From Gammaproteobacteria bacterium (GTDB taxonomy: Bacteria > Pseudomonadota > Gammaproteobacteria > Eutrophobiales > Eutrophobiaceae): a stretch of 5,767 nucleotides of DNA. The position numbers and the translations under genes are program-made. Location of the stretch: NCBI GenBank assembly GCA_015661095.1, contig JACVQI010000198.1, forward strand, positions 1 to 5,767, read 5' to 3'. The stretch's first letter is position 1. The number at the start of each line of letters is the position of its first letter. Of the stretch, positions 1 through 5,767 are shown piece by piece. The notes beneath the pieces are model-generated. The model was not told the origin of the DNA. It saw only the letters and a program-made list of their open reading frames with translations, and ran no database searches.

Positions 1-1
1 G

Positions 2-70
2 TTCGCCGCCCGCAGTTTCGACCCACGCCTGATCTGGGACAATAGTCAGATGCAGTCGGAGATAAACTAA
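2..70 (+). CDS. pqiA: PqiA, 3' end only (inner-membrane partner of the PqiABC lipid-transport system)
   Basis: Only the last 22 codons and the stop are present. They include the motif SFDPRLIWD, which closes PqiA (paraquat-inducible protein A) proteins just after their last membrane segment, followed by a short polar tail. PqiA is a multi-pass inner-membrane protein that works with the MCE protein PqiB and the lipoprotein PqiC in lipid movement between the inner and outer membranes. The stop lies 6 nt before the pqiB start, which fits the usual pqiA-pqiB-pqiC order. The reading frame is open from the left edge. The call rests on one short motif plus the neighbouring genes, so family membership is good but nothing can be said about the rest of the protein. 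Confidence 0.8.
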   Translation, partial: FAARSFDPRLIWDNSQMQSEIN

Positions 71-76
71 AGCACG

Positions 77-1573
77 ATGGAAGCGGCCAGCCCCAAAATC
101 AGCAAACGTTCCGGCCCCTCGGTGGTGTGGTTGATCCCCTTGATTACCGCGATCGTCGGCGGCTGGCTGATCGTCAAAACCCTGTCCGAGCAGGGACCGC
201 TGGTGACCATTACCTTCAAGACCGCGGATGGCATCGAAGTCGGCAGGACCAAGGCCAAATATAAAAATGTCGAAATCGGTGTGGTCGAGGGCATCCGGTT
301 CAGCGAGAATTTTTCCAATGTGATATTGACTGTCCAGTTCAATAAAGGTACGGAATCCTTTTTCCGCCGCAATACCCGCTTCTGGGTGGTCAAGCCGCAA
401 CTGAGTTTTCGCGGCGCCTCCGGGCTCAGTACCTTGATCTCCGGCGCTTATCTCGAAATCGAGCCCGGCAGGGGCTCGCGGCAATCGCATTTCACCGGCC
501 TGGAGGAGCAGCCGGTGGTGACTTCCGACGAGGTGGGCAAAAAGATTGTTTTGATCGCGGAAAAACTGCGGTCAATAGATACCGGTTCGCCGATTTATTA
601 CCGGGGTCTCCAGGCTGGCGAGGTACTCGGCCATGAACTGGGTAACGACAGCCGCAGCGTCTATATACACGCCTTTATCAAAGACCCTTATGATCAACTC
701 ATCCGTGGCAATACCCGTTTCTGGAATGTTAGCGGCCTGGATGTGTCGATGACCGCGGATGGACTCAATGTCAGATACGAATCCGTGGCTTCGATGATCT
801 ATGGGGGTATTGCCTTCGATACACCAGATACACAGGAACCGGCGGGAGACAATGTCGAAAGTCTGATCTTCACGCTGTATGATGATTACCGGAGCATCCA
901 ACGCTATGCCTATACCCGCAAGATCAATTTCGTCGCCTATTTCGAAAGTTCGGTGCGTGGTTTGAGCATTGGTGCGCCGGTGGAGTTCAAGGGCATCAAG
1001 ATCGGGTCGGTACTGGATATCTCCCTGGAGTTCGATAATGAAGCGACCTCATTCCGGATCCCGGTCTTGCTGGAAATCGAGCCGGAACGGATTACGCAAC
1101 GAGATGCCAATGGCGTAAGTCCCTATGAGAGCCTGCAACCATTGATCGACAAGGGTCTGCGTGCCCGCCTGCAAACCGGCAGCTTGATAACCGGACAGCT
1201 GTACGTCGATCTGGGAATGTTCCCCGATACGCCGGTAAAACTGGTGGCGGCAGATTCCACGGTACCGGAATTGCCGACCATTCCGTCCGGGTTCGGTGCG
1301 ATTACCGACTCAATCGAGGCCTTTGTGGCCAAACTGGATCGGGTCAAGGTCGACAAGATTGGCGAGGAGTTACTCGGTTCGCTGGAAGGCGCGAACAAAC
1401 TGATCAACGCCCCCGAGGTTAATACCGCGGTAGCGGAGCTCGATGATGCCATGAAGGCGCTGAGAAGCATTTTGACCAAAGTCGACGAAGCCGATCTCAA
1501 GGCCACGATTACGGCGGCCCGCAATGCCTTGATCGTATCCTGCAGCCGAATTCACCGTTGCAATACAATCTGA
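77..1573 (+). CDS. pqiB: PqiB, three-MCE-domain intermembrane lipid transport protein, C-terminus lost to a frameshift
   Basis: PqiB is an inner-membrane-anchored MCE protein; in the known E. coli case it forms hexameric rings plus a helical needle that conducts lipids across the periplasm. Seen here: a short basic N-terminus, one TM helix at about residues 15-34 (PSVVWLIPLITAIVGGWL), then three MCE domains at about 41-132, 157-248 and 283-385. Each carries a core of the YKNVEIGVVEGI, YRGLQAGEVLG or FKGIKIGSVLDI type. A helix-forming region follows from about 405 and should build the needle. ATG 77 is the first possible start because the pqiA stop (68-70) is in the same frame, and later starts would remove the anchor. 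The Shine-Dalgarno is weak (GGAG at 58-61, 15 nt away), so translation may depend on coupling to pqiA. As read, the protein is 498 aa and ends in an unrelated 14-residue tail. Restoring one base near 1528 gives 536 aa, close to E. coli PqiB (about 546). Confidence 0.92.
   Translation: MEAASPKISKRSGPSVVWLIPLITAIVGGWLIVKTLSEQGPLVTITFKTADGIEVGRTKAKYKNVEIGVVEGIRFSENFSNVILTVQFNKGTESFFRRNTRFWVVKPQLSFRGASGLSTLISGAYLEIEPGRGSRQSHFTGLEEQPVVTSDEVGKKIVLIAEKLRSIDTGSPIYYRGLQAGEVLGHELGNDSRSVYIHAFIKDPYDQLIRGNTRFWNVSGLDVSMTADGLNVRYESVASMIYGGIAFDTPDTQEPAGDNVESLIFTLYDDYRSIQRYAYTRKINFVAYFESSVRGLSIGAPVEFKGIKIGSVLDISLEFDNEATSFRIPVLLEIEPERITQRDANGVSPYESLQPLIDKGLRARLQTGSLITGQLYVDLGMFPDTPVKLVAADSTVPELPTIPSGFGAITDSIEAFVAKLDRVKVDKIGEELLGSLEGANKLINAPEVNTAVAELDDAMKALRSILTKVDEADLKATITAARNALIVSCSRIHRCNTI
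1526..1531 (+). other. Apparent -1 frameshift site (one missing base) in pqiB
   Basis: Codons before 1528 (AARNA) and codons from 1528 on in the -1 frame (LDRILQ) both fit PqiB without a gap. The local sequence is aatgccttgatc; one extra C (gccc) would restore the frame. No X-XXY-YYZ slippery heptamer and no obvious downstream stem-loop is visible, so programmed frameshifting is not supported. A sequencing or assembly indel in a short C run, or a real null mutation, fits better. Confidence 0.75.
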
Positions 1574-1686
1574 TTGAAATGATCAGCGAGCTGGAAGAAA
1601 CCGCCCGTTCCATCAGAACGCTGGTGGAATCCCTGGAACGGCAGCCACAGGCATTAATTCTTGGCAAGGATGCTGAAGGAGAATAA
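1528..1686 (+). pseudogene. pqiB: Out-of-frame C-terminal segment of PqiB
   Basis: This stretch is open in the -1 frame relative to the upstream pqiB reading and encodes 52 residues that belong to PqiB: LDRILQPNSPLQYNLIEM, then SELEETARSIRTLVESLERQ and a short GKDAEGE end. The SPLQYNL and ELEETARSIRTLVE-LERQP pattern is the conserved C-terminal helix and tail of PqiB/YebT-type MCE proteins. It has no start codon or Shine-Dalgarno of its own that would make it a separate gene. It ends 3 nt before the pqiC start, the tight spacing expected of an intact operon. Because the segment is conserved and free of stops, the frame break is recent or is a sequence error. Confidence 0.85.
1676..1681 (+). 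promoter_or_regulatory. Shine-Dalgarno of pqiC
   Basis: AAGGAG lies 8 nt before ATG 1690 and overlaps the last codons of the restored pqiB frame. It is the strongest ribosome binding site in the window and fixes the pqiC start. It should allow pqiC translation even when pqiB translation ends early at 1573. Confidence 0.75.
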
Positions 1687-1689
1687 TTC

Positions 1690-2325
1690 ATGAGTAACTT
1701 GTCATTGATGCTTAAAAACCTTGCCGCCGCCTCGATTCTGGCCGGTTGGCTGCTGTCGGGCTGTTCCGCGGGTGGTGGCGGTACAGTTCGCTTCTATACC
1801 GTTAATCCACTGGACTTACCTGCAGCGGACGGCGGAGCTGACGACCAGTTGGCGATTGAAATACTGAATCTGCATGTGCCGGAATATCTTGAGCGTTCGC
1901 ATATCGCCACCCGCGAAGAAGATAACAGTCTGCATTTTTCGGAATTCAATCAGTGGGCGGAAAATCTGCGCAAGAACCTGATGCGGACCATGGCACGGAA
2001 TCTGGCCGGCTTGCTGGGAACTTCAGCGATCTCCACGCCACTCAGCCGCTCATCGGCCGTGCCTGATTATCGTCTGGAGATTCATATCGATCAATTTGAA
2101 AGAGACAGCGATGGGCTGGTGAAGCTGGCTGCCCGCTGGCAACTCATCACTGGAGAAACTTCGGAGCCATTGGGAGTACATTCCCTGAATCTGCAAAGTG
2201 CCTCCCCGGTTGAGGAACGGGATTATGGCCTGATGGCAGGTGAAATGCGTGAGCTCTACGGGCAGTTGAGCCGGAAAATCGCGGATGAAATTCTGGCCGC
2301 ACAGAACAGGCAACCGGAGCAATGA
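1690..2325 (+). CDS. pqiC: PqiC (YmbA-type) outer-membrane lipoprotein of the PqiABC system
   Basis: This 211-aa protein starts with a signal peptide (MLKN, then a hydrophobic run at about 11-23) and a lipobox LSGC with the lipid-modified cysteine at residue 25. Ser at +2 avoids the Asp retention signal, so Lol-dependent sorting to the outer membrane is expected. The mature part fits the PqiC/YmbA (DUF330, ABC-type transport auxiliary lipoprotein) family: RFYTVNPL soon after the Cys, VPEYLERSHIATR at about 63-75, then FNQWAENLRKNLMRTMARNL at about 86-105. In E. coli PqiC anchors the PqiB needle at the outer membrane. ATG 1690 is chosen for its AAGGAG at 8 nt and the complete signal peptide that follows. 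The gene sits 3 nt after the restored pqiB stop and 4 nt before the next gene. Length is in the usual range and no defect is seen. Confidence 0.9.
   Translation: MSNLSLMLKNLAAASILAGWLLSGCSAGGGGTVRFYTVNPLDLPAADGGADDQLAIEILNLHVPEYLERSHIATREEDNSLHFSEFNQWAENLRKNLMRTMARNLAGLLGTSAISTPLSRSSAVPDYRLEIHIDQFERDSDGLVKLAARWQLITGETSEPLGVHSLNLQSASPVEERDYGLMAGEMRELYGQLSRKIADEILAAQNRQPEQ
2316..2319 (+). promoter_or_regulatory. Shine-Dalgarno deciding the start of the LolA-like gene
   Basis: GGAG lies inside the last codons of pqiC, 10 nt before ATG 2330. It supports ATG 2330 over the in-frame ATG at 2285, which would overlap pqiC by 41 nt and place a charged, non-signal sequence in front of the signal peptide. 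Confidence 0.6.
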
Positions 2326-2329
2326 ACGA

Positions 2330-3283
2330 ATGAACTCCTTATTACAGCGCCATCCATCCGGCTCCAGAGGCCGGCAATTCAAAGTGCTGGCTGGTTTAAT
2401 GGTTGCGAATGGATTGCTGCTTACGGTGGCACAGGTGGCCGCGGTAGGTTACTGGAGCGGACTGCAAATCATGCAGGAAGTCTACCATCGGCATCACGAG
2501 TTCCCTTATGTTTATGAAGAGCACTCGCTGGTCATAGTGGACAAGGAAGGACAGCGGGATACGCGCCAGGCCCGCCGCTATTCAAGGATTGAGGAGAACG
2601 GCGAGATGAAATTACTGTATGTTTTTGAAACACCGCCGGAAGTGAAAGGTGTGACGATGTTCGCGCAACGCGACCCGCAGGGTAAAACCACTTCGACCAT
2701 TTATCTGCCTGCGCTAGGCGCAAAATTTCTGGAAAGCTCCGGTGCGGGCAGCGGCGGCAACCTCATCGGCACTGACTTTGCCATGGCGGATCTGACCGAG
2801 GAAAATCTGGACGAGTATGAATATGAGCGTGTTGACGATGAAAAAATTGACGCTGTCGAATACTTCGTCATCGATGTTTATACGATGCCGGACCAGTCGG
2901 ATTTGCGACAGCGGCTCAGGCGCCATCATGTCATGCGGGACAACTTTTTTATCACCCGGACCGATCATTTCGACCGCCAGGGTCTATTGAACAAACGGCA
3001 GAGCTTTCACGATCTCAAAAAAATTGATGAGGATATGTGGCGGGCCGACACCATCCTGATGGACGAGAAAAAACAAAAGCATCGATCGCTGATCAAGATA
3101 AGTCGCCGGGTCTTTTCGGAAGACTACGTGCCGGCGTCGATGTTCAGCAGGGAATGGATACTGGCCAGCTATCCACCGCTGGATCCAGCGGCAGCAGCGG
3201 GTACCTCCACAACGGAGGCCGATCCGGCCGGCGCAGGCGTGACCGACGAAACTAACCAGACCATGGAGCCGGTTGCGCCATGA
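2330..3283 (+). CDS. Periplasmic LolA-like protein (outer membrane lipoprotein-sorting protein family), partner of the RND exporter
   Basis: This is a predicted exported protein of 317 aa. Residues 1-17 are basic and 18-37 hydrophobic, with a likely signal peptidase I site near VAQVAA (about 38); there is no lipobox. The mature part resembles the LolA-like fold family usually named outer membrane lipoprotein-sorting protein (PF17131-type). Visible marks are KLLYVFETPPEVKGVTM at about 94-110, TIYLPALGAKFLESS at about 123-137, and the characteristic GTDFAMADL at about 147-155. Residues from about 285 form an Ala/Thr/Glu-rich, low-complexity tail. LolA-type half-barrels carry acyl chains in a hydrophobic cavity, and members of this family are often encoded beside MMPL/RND transporters. 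Here the stop overlaps the exporter start by 4 nt (ATGA), so translational coupling is likely. The cargo is unknown. The name does not mean that it sorts lipoproteins, since true LolA is a different family. Confidence 0.8.
   Translation: MNSLLQRHPSGSRGRQFKVLAGLMVANGLLLTVAQVAAVGYWSGLQIMQEVYHRHHEFPYVYEEHSLVIVDKEGQRDTRQARRYSRIEENGEMKLLYVFETPPEVKGVTMFAQRDPQGKTTSTIYLPALGAKFLESSGAGSGGNLIGTDFAMADLTEENLDEYEYERVDDEKIDAVEYFVIDVYTMPDQSDLRQRLRRHHVMRDNFFITRTDHFDRQGLLNKRQSFHDLKKIDEDMWRADTILMDEKKQKHRSLIKISRRVFSEDYVPASMFSREWILASYPPLDPAAAAGTSTTEADPAGAGVTDETNQTMEPVAP
3265..3268 (+). promoter_or_regulatory. Shine-Dalgarno of the RND exporter
   Basis: GGAG lies 11 nt before ATG 3280 and inside the preceding gene. 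The spacing is slightly long. Together with the ATGA stop/start overlap it suggests that the exporter is translated mainly by coupling to the LolA-like gene. Confidence 0.5.
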
Positions 3284-5592
3284 TTTTGCGGCTCTTCATG
3301 CTGGGTCTTAATTACCGCAGGGCGGTGGGATTAACTCTGCTGTTGATTACCCTGTTTGCGGGATTTGGACTCCTCCGGTTGAAGGTGGATACCGGCGTCG
3401 ACAGCCTGATTCCCGCCAGTGACCCGAATCGTCTCATCTATCAGGAAATCACCGGACAGTTCGGGACTGATAACATGACGATCGTCTATATCAGAGACCC
3501 GAATTTGTGGACGCCGGCGAAGTTACAGGCACTGGAAAGTCTGCATAAAGACATTGAGCGCATCGAATTTGTCAGCCGTGTCGACAGCCTGTTCAGTTTA
3601 CATACGATACAGGGCCGGGAAGGTAATATCGATGCCGTTCCGGTCTTGTCCGAAGCGCCGCAAAACCAGGAAGATGCCCTGGCGGCGAAACAGCGGGCTC
3701 TGGAGAATCCGCTGTATCGGGGGAACTTTTTTTCCAGTGATGGCAATGTCACCGCCATGCTGATCTCCCTGAAGGAGCAGGAAGGCGATCAGGATTTCAG
3801 CCGGCCGTTTTACGAAGCGCTCGAGCAGGTAATGAACCTGCATCAGACTGAGTTTGAACAGTTGTTCCAGGTCGGTGGGCCTCGTGTAGACGCTGAGCTT
3901 AAAACCAGCCTGTATGAGGATTTCATGCTGCTGGGACCCTTATCGGCGGGAATCCTGGTGTTATGCATCGTATTCTTCATGCGCAGCGTCCTGGCCGCGA
4001 TAGTGCCCGTGATTACATCGTTAATAACCATCATCTGGACTTTTGGCATGATGGGCTGGACCGGTGTTCCGGTGAATATATTAAGCGCCATGCTGCCGTC
4101 CCTGATCATTGTCATCGGCTCCACGGAAGATACGCACATGATGGCGGCGTATTTCCGAGGACTCGACAACGATGAGCAGGGCGTCAAGTATCACGCCATA
4201 CGCTATATGGCCAGGCATATGGGGTTCCCTTTGATACTGACGCTCTCCACCACGGCCATGGGCTTCGCCAGCAATATCTTCAGCGATATCGTTTTGATAC
4301 AGCATTTTGCCATCGCCTCGACCTTTGCCTTCATCATGAATGGCGTTATCACGATACTGTCCGTGCCGCTGATGCTTTCCACGCTCGGATCCGAGCATGC
4401 CGTCGCTTCCAGAAAGCTGAGACAGAATACCGGGATACCCGGCAGCATAATGCGGTTCTTCCGCAGCTCACAGGAAAAATTCCCGTATCAGATTCTGGGA
4501 GTGACCGTAATTCTTTGCGGTTTTTTCACTTATCAGGCCTCCAAGCTTTACGTGACCAATGACCCGATGTCCTATTTCCCGAGTGATCGGCCGTTAATCG
4601 AGCAGACCAGGCAGATCCACGAGGACCTGGCGGGAGTGAAAATATTTTCCATCACCCTGGACGCGAAAGTTGCGAATGCCTTCAAGGAGCCAGCCAATAT
4701 CGCAAAACTGGCGGAGATACAACGCTTTCTCGAGAAACAAGGGGTGTATGACCGCAGTATTTCCATCGCCGATCATATGCAATTCGTAAACAGGGAATTT
4801 CTTGGTGATCGCGGCAGCCTCACGCTGCCGCAAACCCGGCAACTGGTGTCGCAATATCTGCTATTTTTCCACAGCAGCGATCTTGACAGATACGTCAATC
4901 ACGATTTCAGCAGCGCCAATATCGTCGTCAGGCATCACATCACGGATTCGCACACCCTGAACCAGTATATCAACGAACTCAAGGATGTGGTTGAGGATAC
5001 CGCCGGCAATGACATCAGCACGCATGTCATCGGCGAGAACCTGATGGTGAACAAAGCAGCCGAGACGTTGATGGTGGGACAGGTAGAGGCGCTATTCAGT
5101 GTGCTGGTCCTGATCTTTCTGATCATGTCTGCCATGTTTACCTCCTTCAAGGGTGGCGCGATCGCATTGATTCCCGCCGTGATTCCGATCGCCGTGATGT
5201 TCGGCATCATGGGAGTGCTGGAAATACCCCTGAATCCCGGCACCGCCATGGTCGCGGTGATCTCCATCGGTATCGCGATCGACGGGACAGTCCACCTGCT
5301 GGCCCGCTATAACGAACTCTGCCGGCGCACATCTGATTATGCCGGGGCCGTGCGCATCGCGGTTGACGAGACGGCTACGCCGCTGATTGTGTCAAGTCTG
5401 GCCCTCTCTTTCGGTTTCGGTATTCTGCTGCTGTCCAATTTCACCGTCGTCGCCCAGTTCGGCGCGTTGTCCGCGGCAACCATGCTGATATCGATCATCG
5501 CCAATCTCCTGATCACGCCCATCATCATGACCAGGGTCAGGCTGGTTGGCCTGTACCAGATCCTGTCCATGACGGTGGCAAGGCGGTGTTGA
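3280..5592 (+). CDS. RND-superfamily MMPL-type exporter, 12 TM, probably of hydrophobic or lipid cargo
   Basis: This 770-aa inner-membrane protein has the two-fold RND plan. TM1 is at about 14-34, a periplasmic domain at 35-215, TM2-6 at about 216-366, a cytoplasmic linker at 367-402, TM7 at about 403-420, a second periplasmic domain at 421-600, and TM8-12 at about 603-750. The halves are internal repeats: VGGPRVDAELK before TM2 matches IGENLMVNKAAETL before TM8, and IVIGSTEDTHMMAAY (TM4) matches SIGIAIDGTVHLLARY (TM10). Membrane acids E283/D284 and D668 are candidate proton-relay residues. This is the MMPL (PF03176) class, related to lipid, hopanoid (HpnN) and sterol exporters rather than AcrB-type drug pumps, which are about 1,030 aa. 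The periplasmic accessory is the upstream LolA-like gene. The reading ends in MTVARRC and stop just where a CNBD begins in the -1 frame, so the true protein may be longer. The substrate cannot be read from the sequence. Confidence 0.9.
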   Translation: MILRLFMLGLNYRRAVGLTLLLITLFAGFGLLRLKVDTGVDSLIPASDPNRLIYQEITGQFGTDNMTIVYIRDPNLWTPAKLQALESLHKDIERIEFVSRVDSLFSLHTIQGREGNIDAVPVLSEAPQNQEDALAAKQRALENPLYRGNFFSSDGNVTAMLISLKEQEGDQDFSRPFYEALEQVMNLHQTEFEQLFQVGGPRVDAELKTSLYEDFMLLGPLSAGILVLCIVFFMRSVLAAIVPVITSLITIIWTFGMMGWTGVPVNILSAMLPSLIIVIGSTEDTHMMAAYFRGLDNDEQGVKYHAIRYMARHMGFPLILTLSTTAMGFASNIFSDIVLIQHFAIASTFAFIMNGVITILSVPLMLSTLGSEHAVASRKLRQNTGIPGSIMRFFRSSQEKFPYQILGVTVILCGFFTYQASKLYVTNDPMSYFPSDRPLIEQTRQIHEDLAGVKIFSITLDAKVANAFKEPANIAKLAEIQRFLEKQGVYDRSISIADHMQFVNREFLGDRGSLTLPQTRQLVSQYLLFFHSSDLDRYVNHDFSSANIVVRHHITDSHTLNQYINELKDVVEDTAGNDISTHVIGENLMVNKAAETLMVGQVEALFSVLVLIFLIMSAMFTSFKGGAIALIPAVIPIAVMFGIMGVLEIPLNPGTAMVAVISIGIAIDGTVHLLARYNELCRRTSDYAGAVRIAVDETATPLIVSSLALSFGFGILLLSNFTVVAQFGALSAATMLISIIANLLITPIIMTRVRLVGLYQILSMTVARRC
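4811..4831. repeat. Perfect 8-bp inverted repeat inside the RND gene
   Basis: GCGGCAGC at 4811-4818 and GCTGCCGC at 4824-4831 form a GC-rich stem with a 5-nt loop. No T-run follows and the reading frame passes through without disturbance, so it is not an intrinsic terminator. It may be an mRNA hairpin over the second periplasmic domain, or chance. Confidence 0.4.
5571..5592 (+). other. Frame junction between the RND exporter and the CNBD (probable one-base loss)
   Basis: In the exporter frame the sequence reads MTVARRC-stop. In the -1 frame it reads KAVLISELHEF from 5580 onward, the start of a CNBD. Adding one base, for example a third A in gcaagg, joins the frames without a stop. In the joined reading LYQILSMTV supplies the short leading helix expected of a CNBD, with KAVLISELHEFKAG continuing it. 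No slippery heptamer is seen. Confidence 0.6.
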
Positions 5593-5767
5593 TATCAGAA
5601 TTACATGAATTCAAGGCCGGGGATTTACTGGTCGAACAGGATACCCTGGGCCGCAGCATGTACCTGATATTGTCCGGTGAAGTCGATGTCATCCGCCGTG
5701 ACGGTGACAGGACCAGGATGGTGGCGATATTACCCCCGGGTGCTGTGTTCGGAGAAATCTGCTATAT
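5586..5767 (+). CDS. Cyclic nucleotide-binding domain, 5' part only: exporter C-terminal domain or separate gene
   Basis: From 5580 to the right edge the -1 frame is open and encodes a clear CRP/PKA-type cyclic nucleotide-binding domain. HEFKAGDLLVEQD and then SMYLILSGEVDVIRRDGD form the first beta strands with the conserved Gly residues, and LPPGAVFGEICY is the entry to the phosphate-binding cassette. The cassette Arg and the rest lie outside the window, so true nucleotide binding cannot be judged. As a separate gene it must start at GTG 5586 or TTG 5589 (AAGG at 5580-5583 is 5 nt before TTG), because the frame has no ATG, GTG or TTG between its stop near 5364 and 5586. Such a start would remove the usual first helix of the domain, so I favour a fusion to the exporter split by an indel. 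The exporter's C-terminus is predicted to be cytoplasmic, the right side for a nucleotide sensor. Confidence 0.75.
   Translation, partial: MLISELHEFKAGDLLVEQDTLGRSMYLILSGEVDVIRRDGDRTRMVAILPPGAVFGEICY

Noticed and set aside
67..393. A 108-codon open frame on the - strand over the start of pqiB
   Set aside because: It is antisense to well-conserved PqiB sequence (TM anchor and first MCE domain), has no recognisable product and would end in the pqiA-pqiB gap. It is a shadow frame.
1520..1560. Programmed -1 ribosomal frameshifting in pqiB
   Set aside because: There is no X-XXY-YYZ heptamer, no internal Shine-Dalgarno stimulator and no clear downstream structure, and I know of no such case in the PqiB family.
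2285..2329. Longer N-terminus for the LolA-like gene from ATG 2285
   Set aside because: It would overlap pqiC by 41 nt and add a charged segment ahead of the signal peptide. ATG 2330 has GGAG at 10 nt and follows the pqiC stop by 4 nt.
4383..4396. A 14-bp perfect palindrome (GCTCGGATCCGAGC) in the RND gene
   Set aside because: It is inside coding sequence for the cytoplasmic linker (TLGSEH), with no second copy or nearby promoter. It is most likely chance, so no operator is claimed.
4081..4398. A 105-codon open frame on the - strand, His/Gly/Arg-rich
   Set aside because: It lies wholly inside the RND exporter, mirrors TM-encoding codons, and has no family likeness or convincing ribosome site.
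4811..4831. The hairpin at this site as an intrinsic terminator
   Set aside because: No U-tract follows and the exporter frame continues for 760 more bases. It is kept only as a weak inverted repeat.

Overview
This window carries one dense operon on the + strand that appears devoted to lipid or hydrophobic-molecule traffic across a Gram-negative envelope. An MCE-family PqiABC module, a Gly/Ser lipobox lipoprotein, a periplasmic LolA-like protein and an RND/MMPL exporter together point to a proteobacterium. The style of the PqiB and RND sequences makes a gammaproteobacterium most likely, but this is inference from protein resemblance, and nothing here fixes the genus. There is no RNA gene, mobile element, CRISPR array or transposon scar.

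Layout: 2-70 is the 3' end of pqiA. 77-1573 is pqiB (three MCE domains), which stops early because of an apparent one-base loss near 1526-1531; its conserved C-terminus continues in another frame to 1686. 1690-2325 is pqiC, an outer-membrane lipoprotein. 2330-3283 is an exported LolA-like protein. 3280-5592 is a 12-TM MMPL/RND exporter. From about 5580 to the window end a cyclic nucleotide-binding domain (CNBD) is read in the -1 frame relative to the exporter; it is either the exporter's own C-terminal domain separated by a second indel, or an overlapping downstream gene. Intergenic gaps are 6, 3 (after restoring pqiB), 4 and -4 nt, so co-transcription is very likely and the promoter must lie upstream of the window. 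No stretch over 300 bases lacks a gene.

Working model (inference): PqiA in the inner membrane, the PqiB periplasmic tunnel and PqiC at the outer membrane form one transenvelope lipid path. The LolA-like protein and the RND exporter form a second, energised path in which the periplasmic protein accepts or delivers the exporter's hydrophobic cargo. The CNBD would give the second path a cytoplasmic sensor of cAMP, cGMP or a related ligand. The main points for a second look are the two frame breaks, both of the same sense, and the exporter-CNBD junction.
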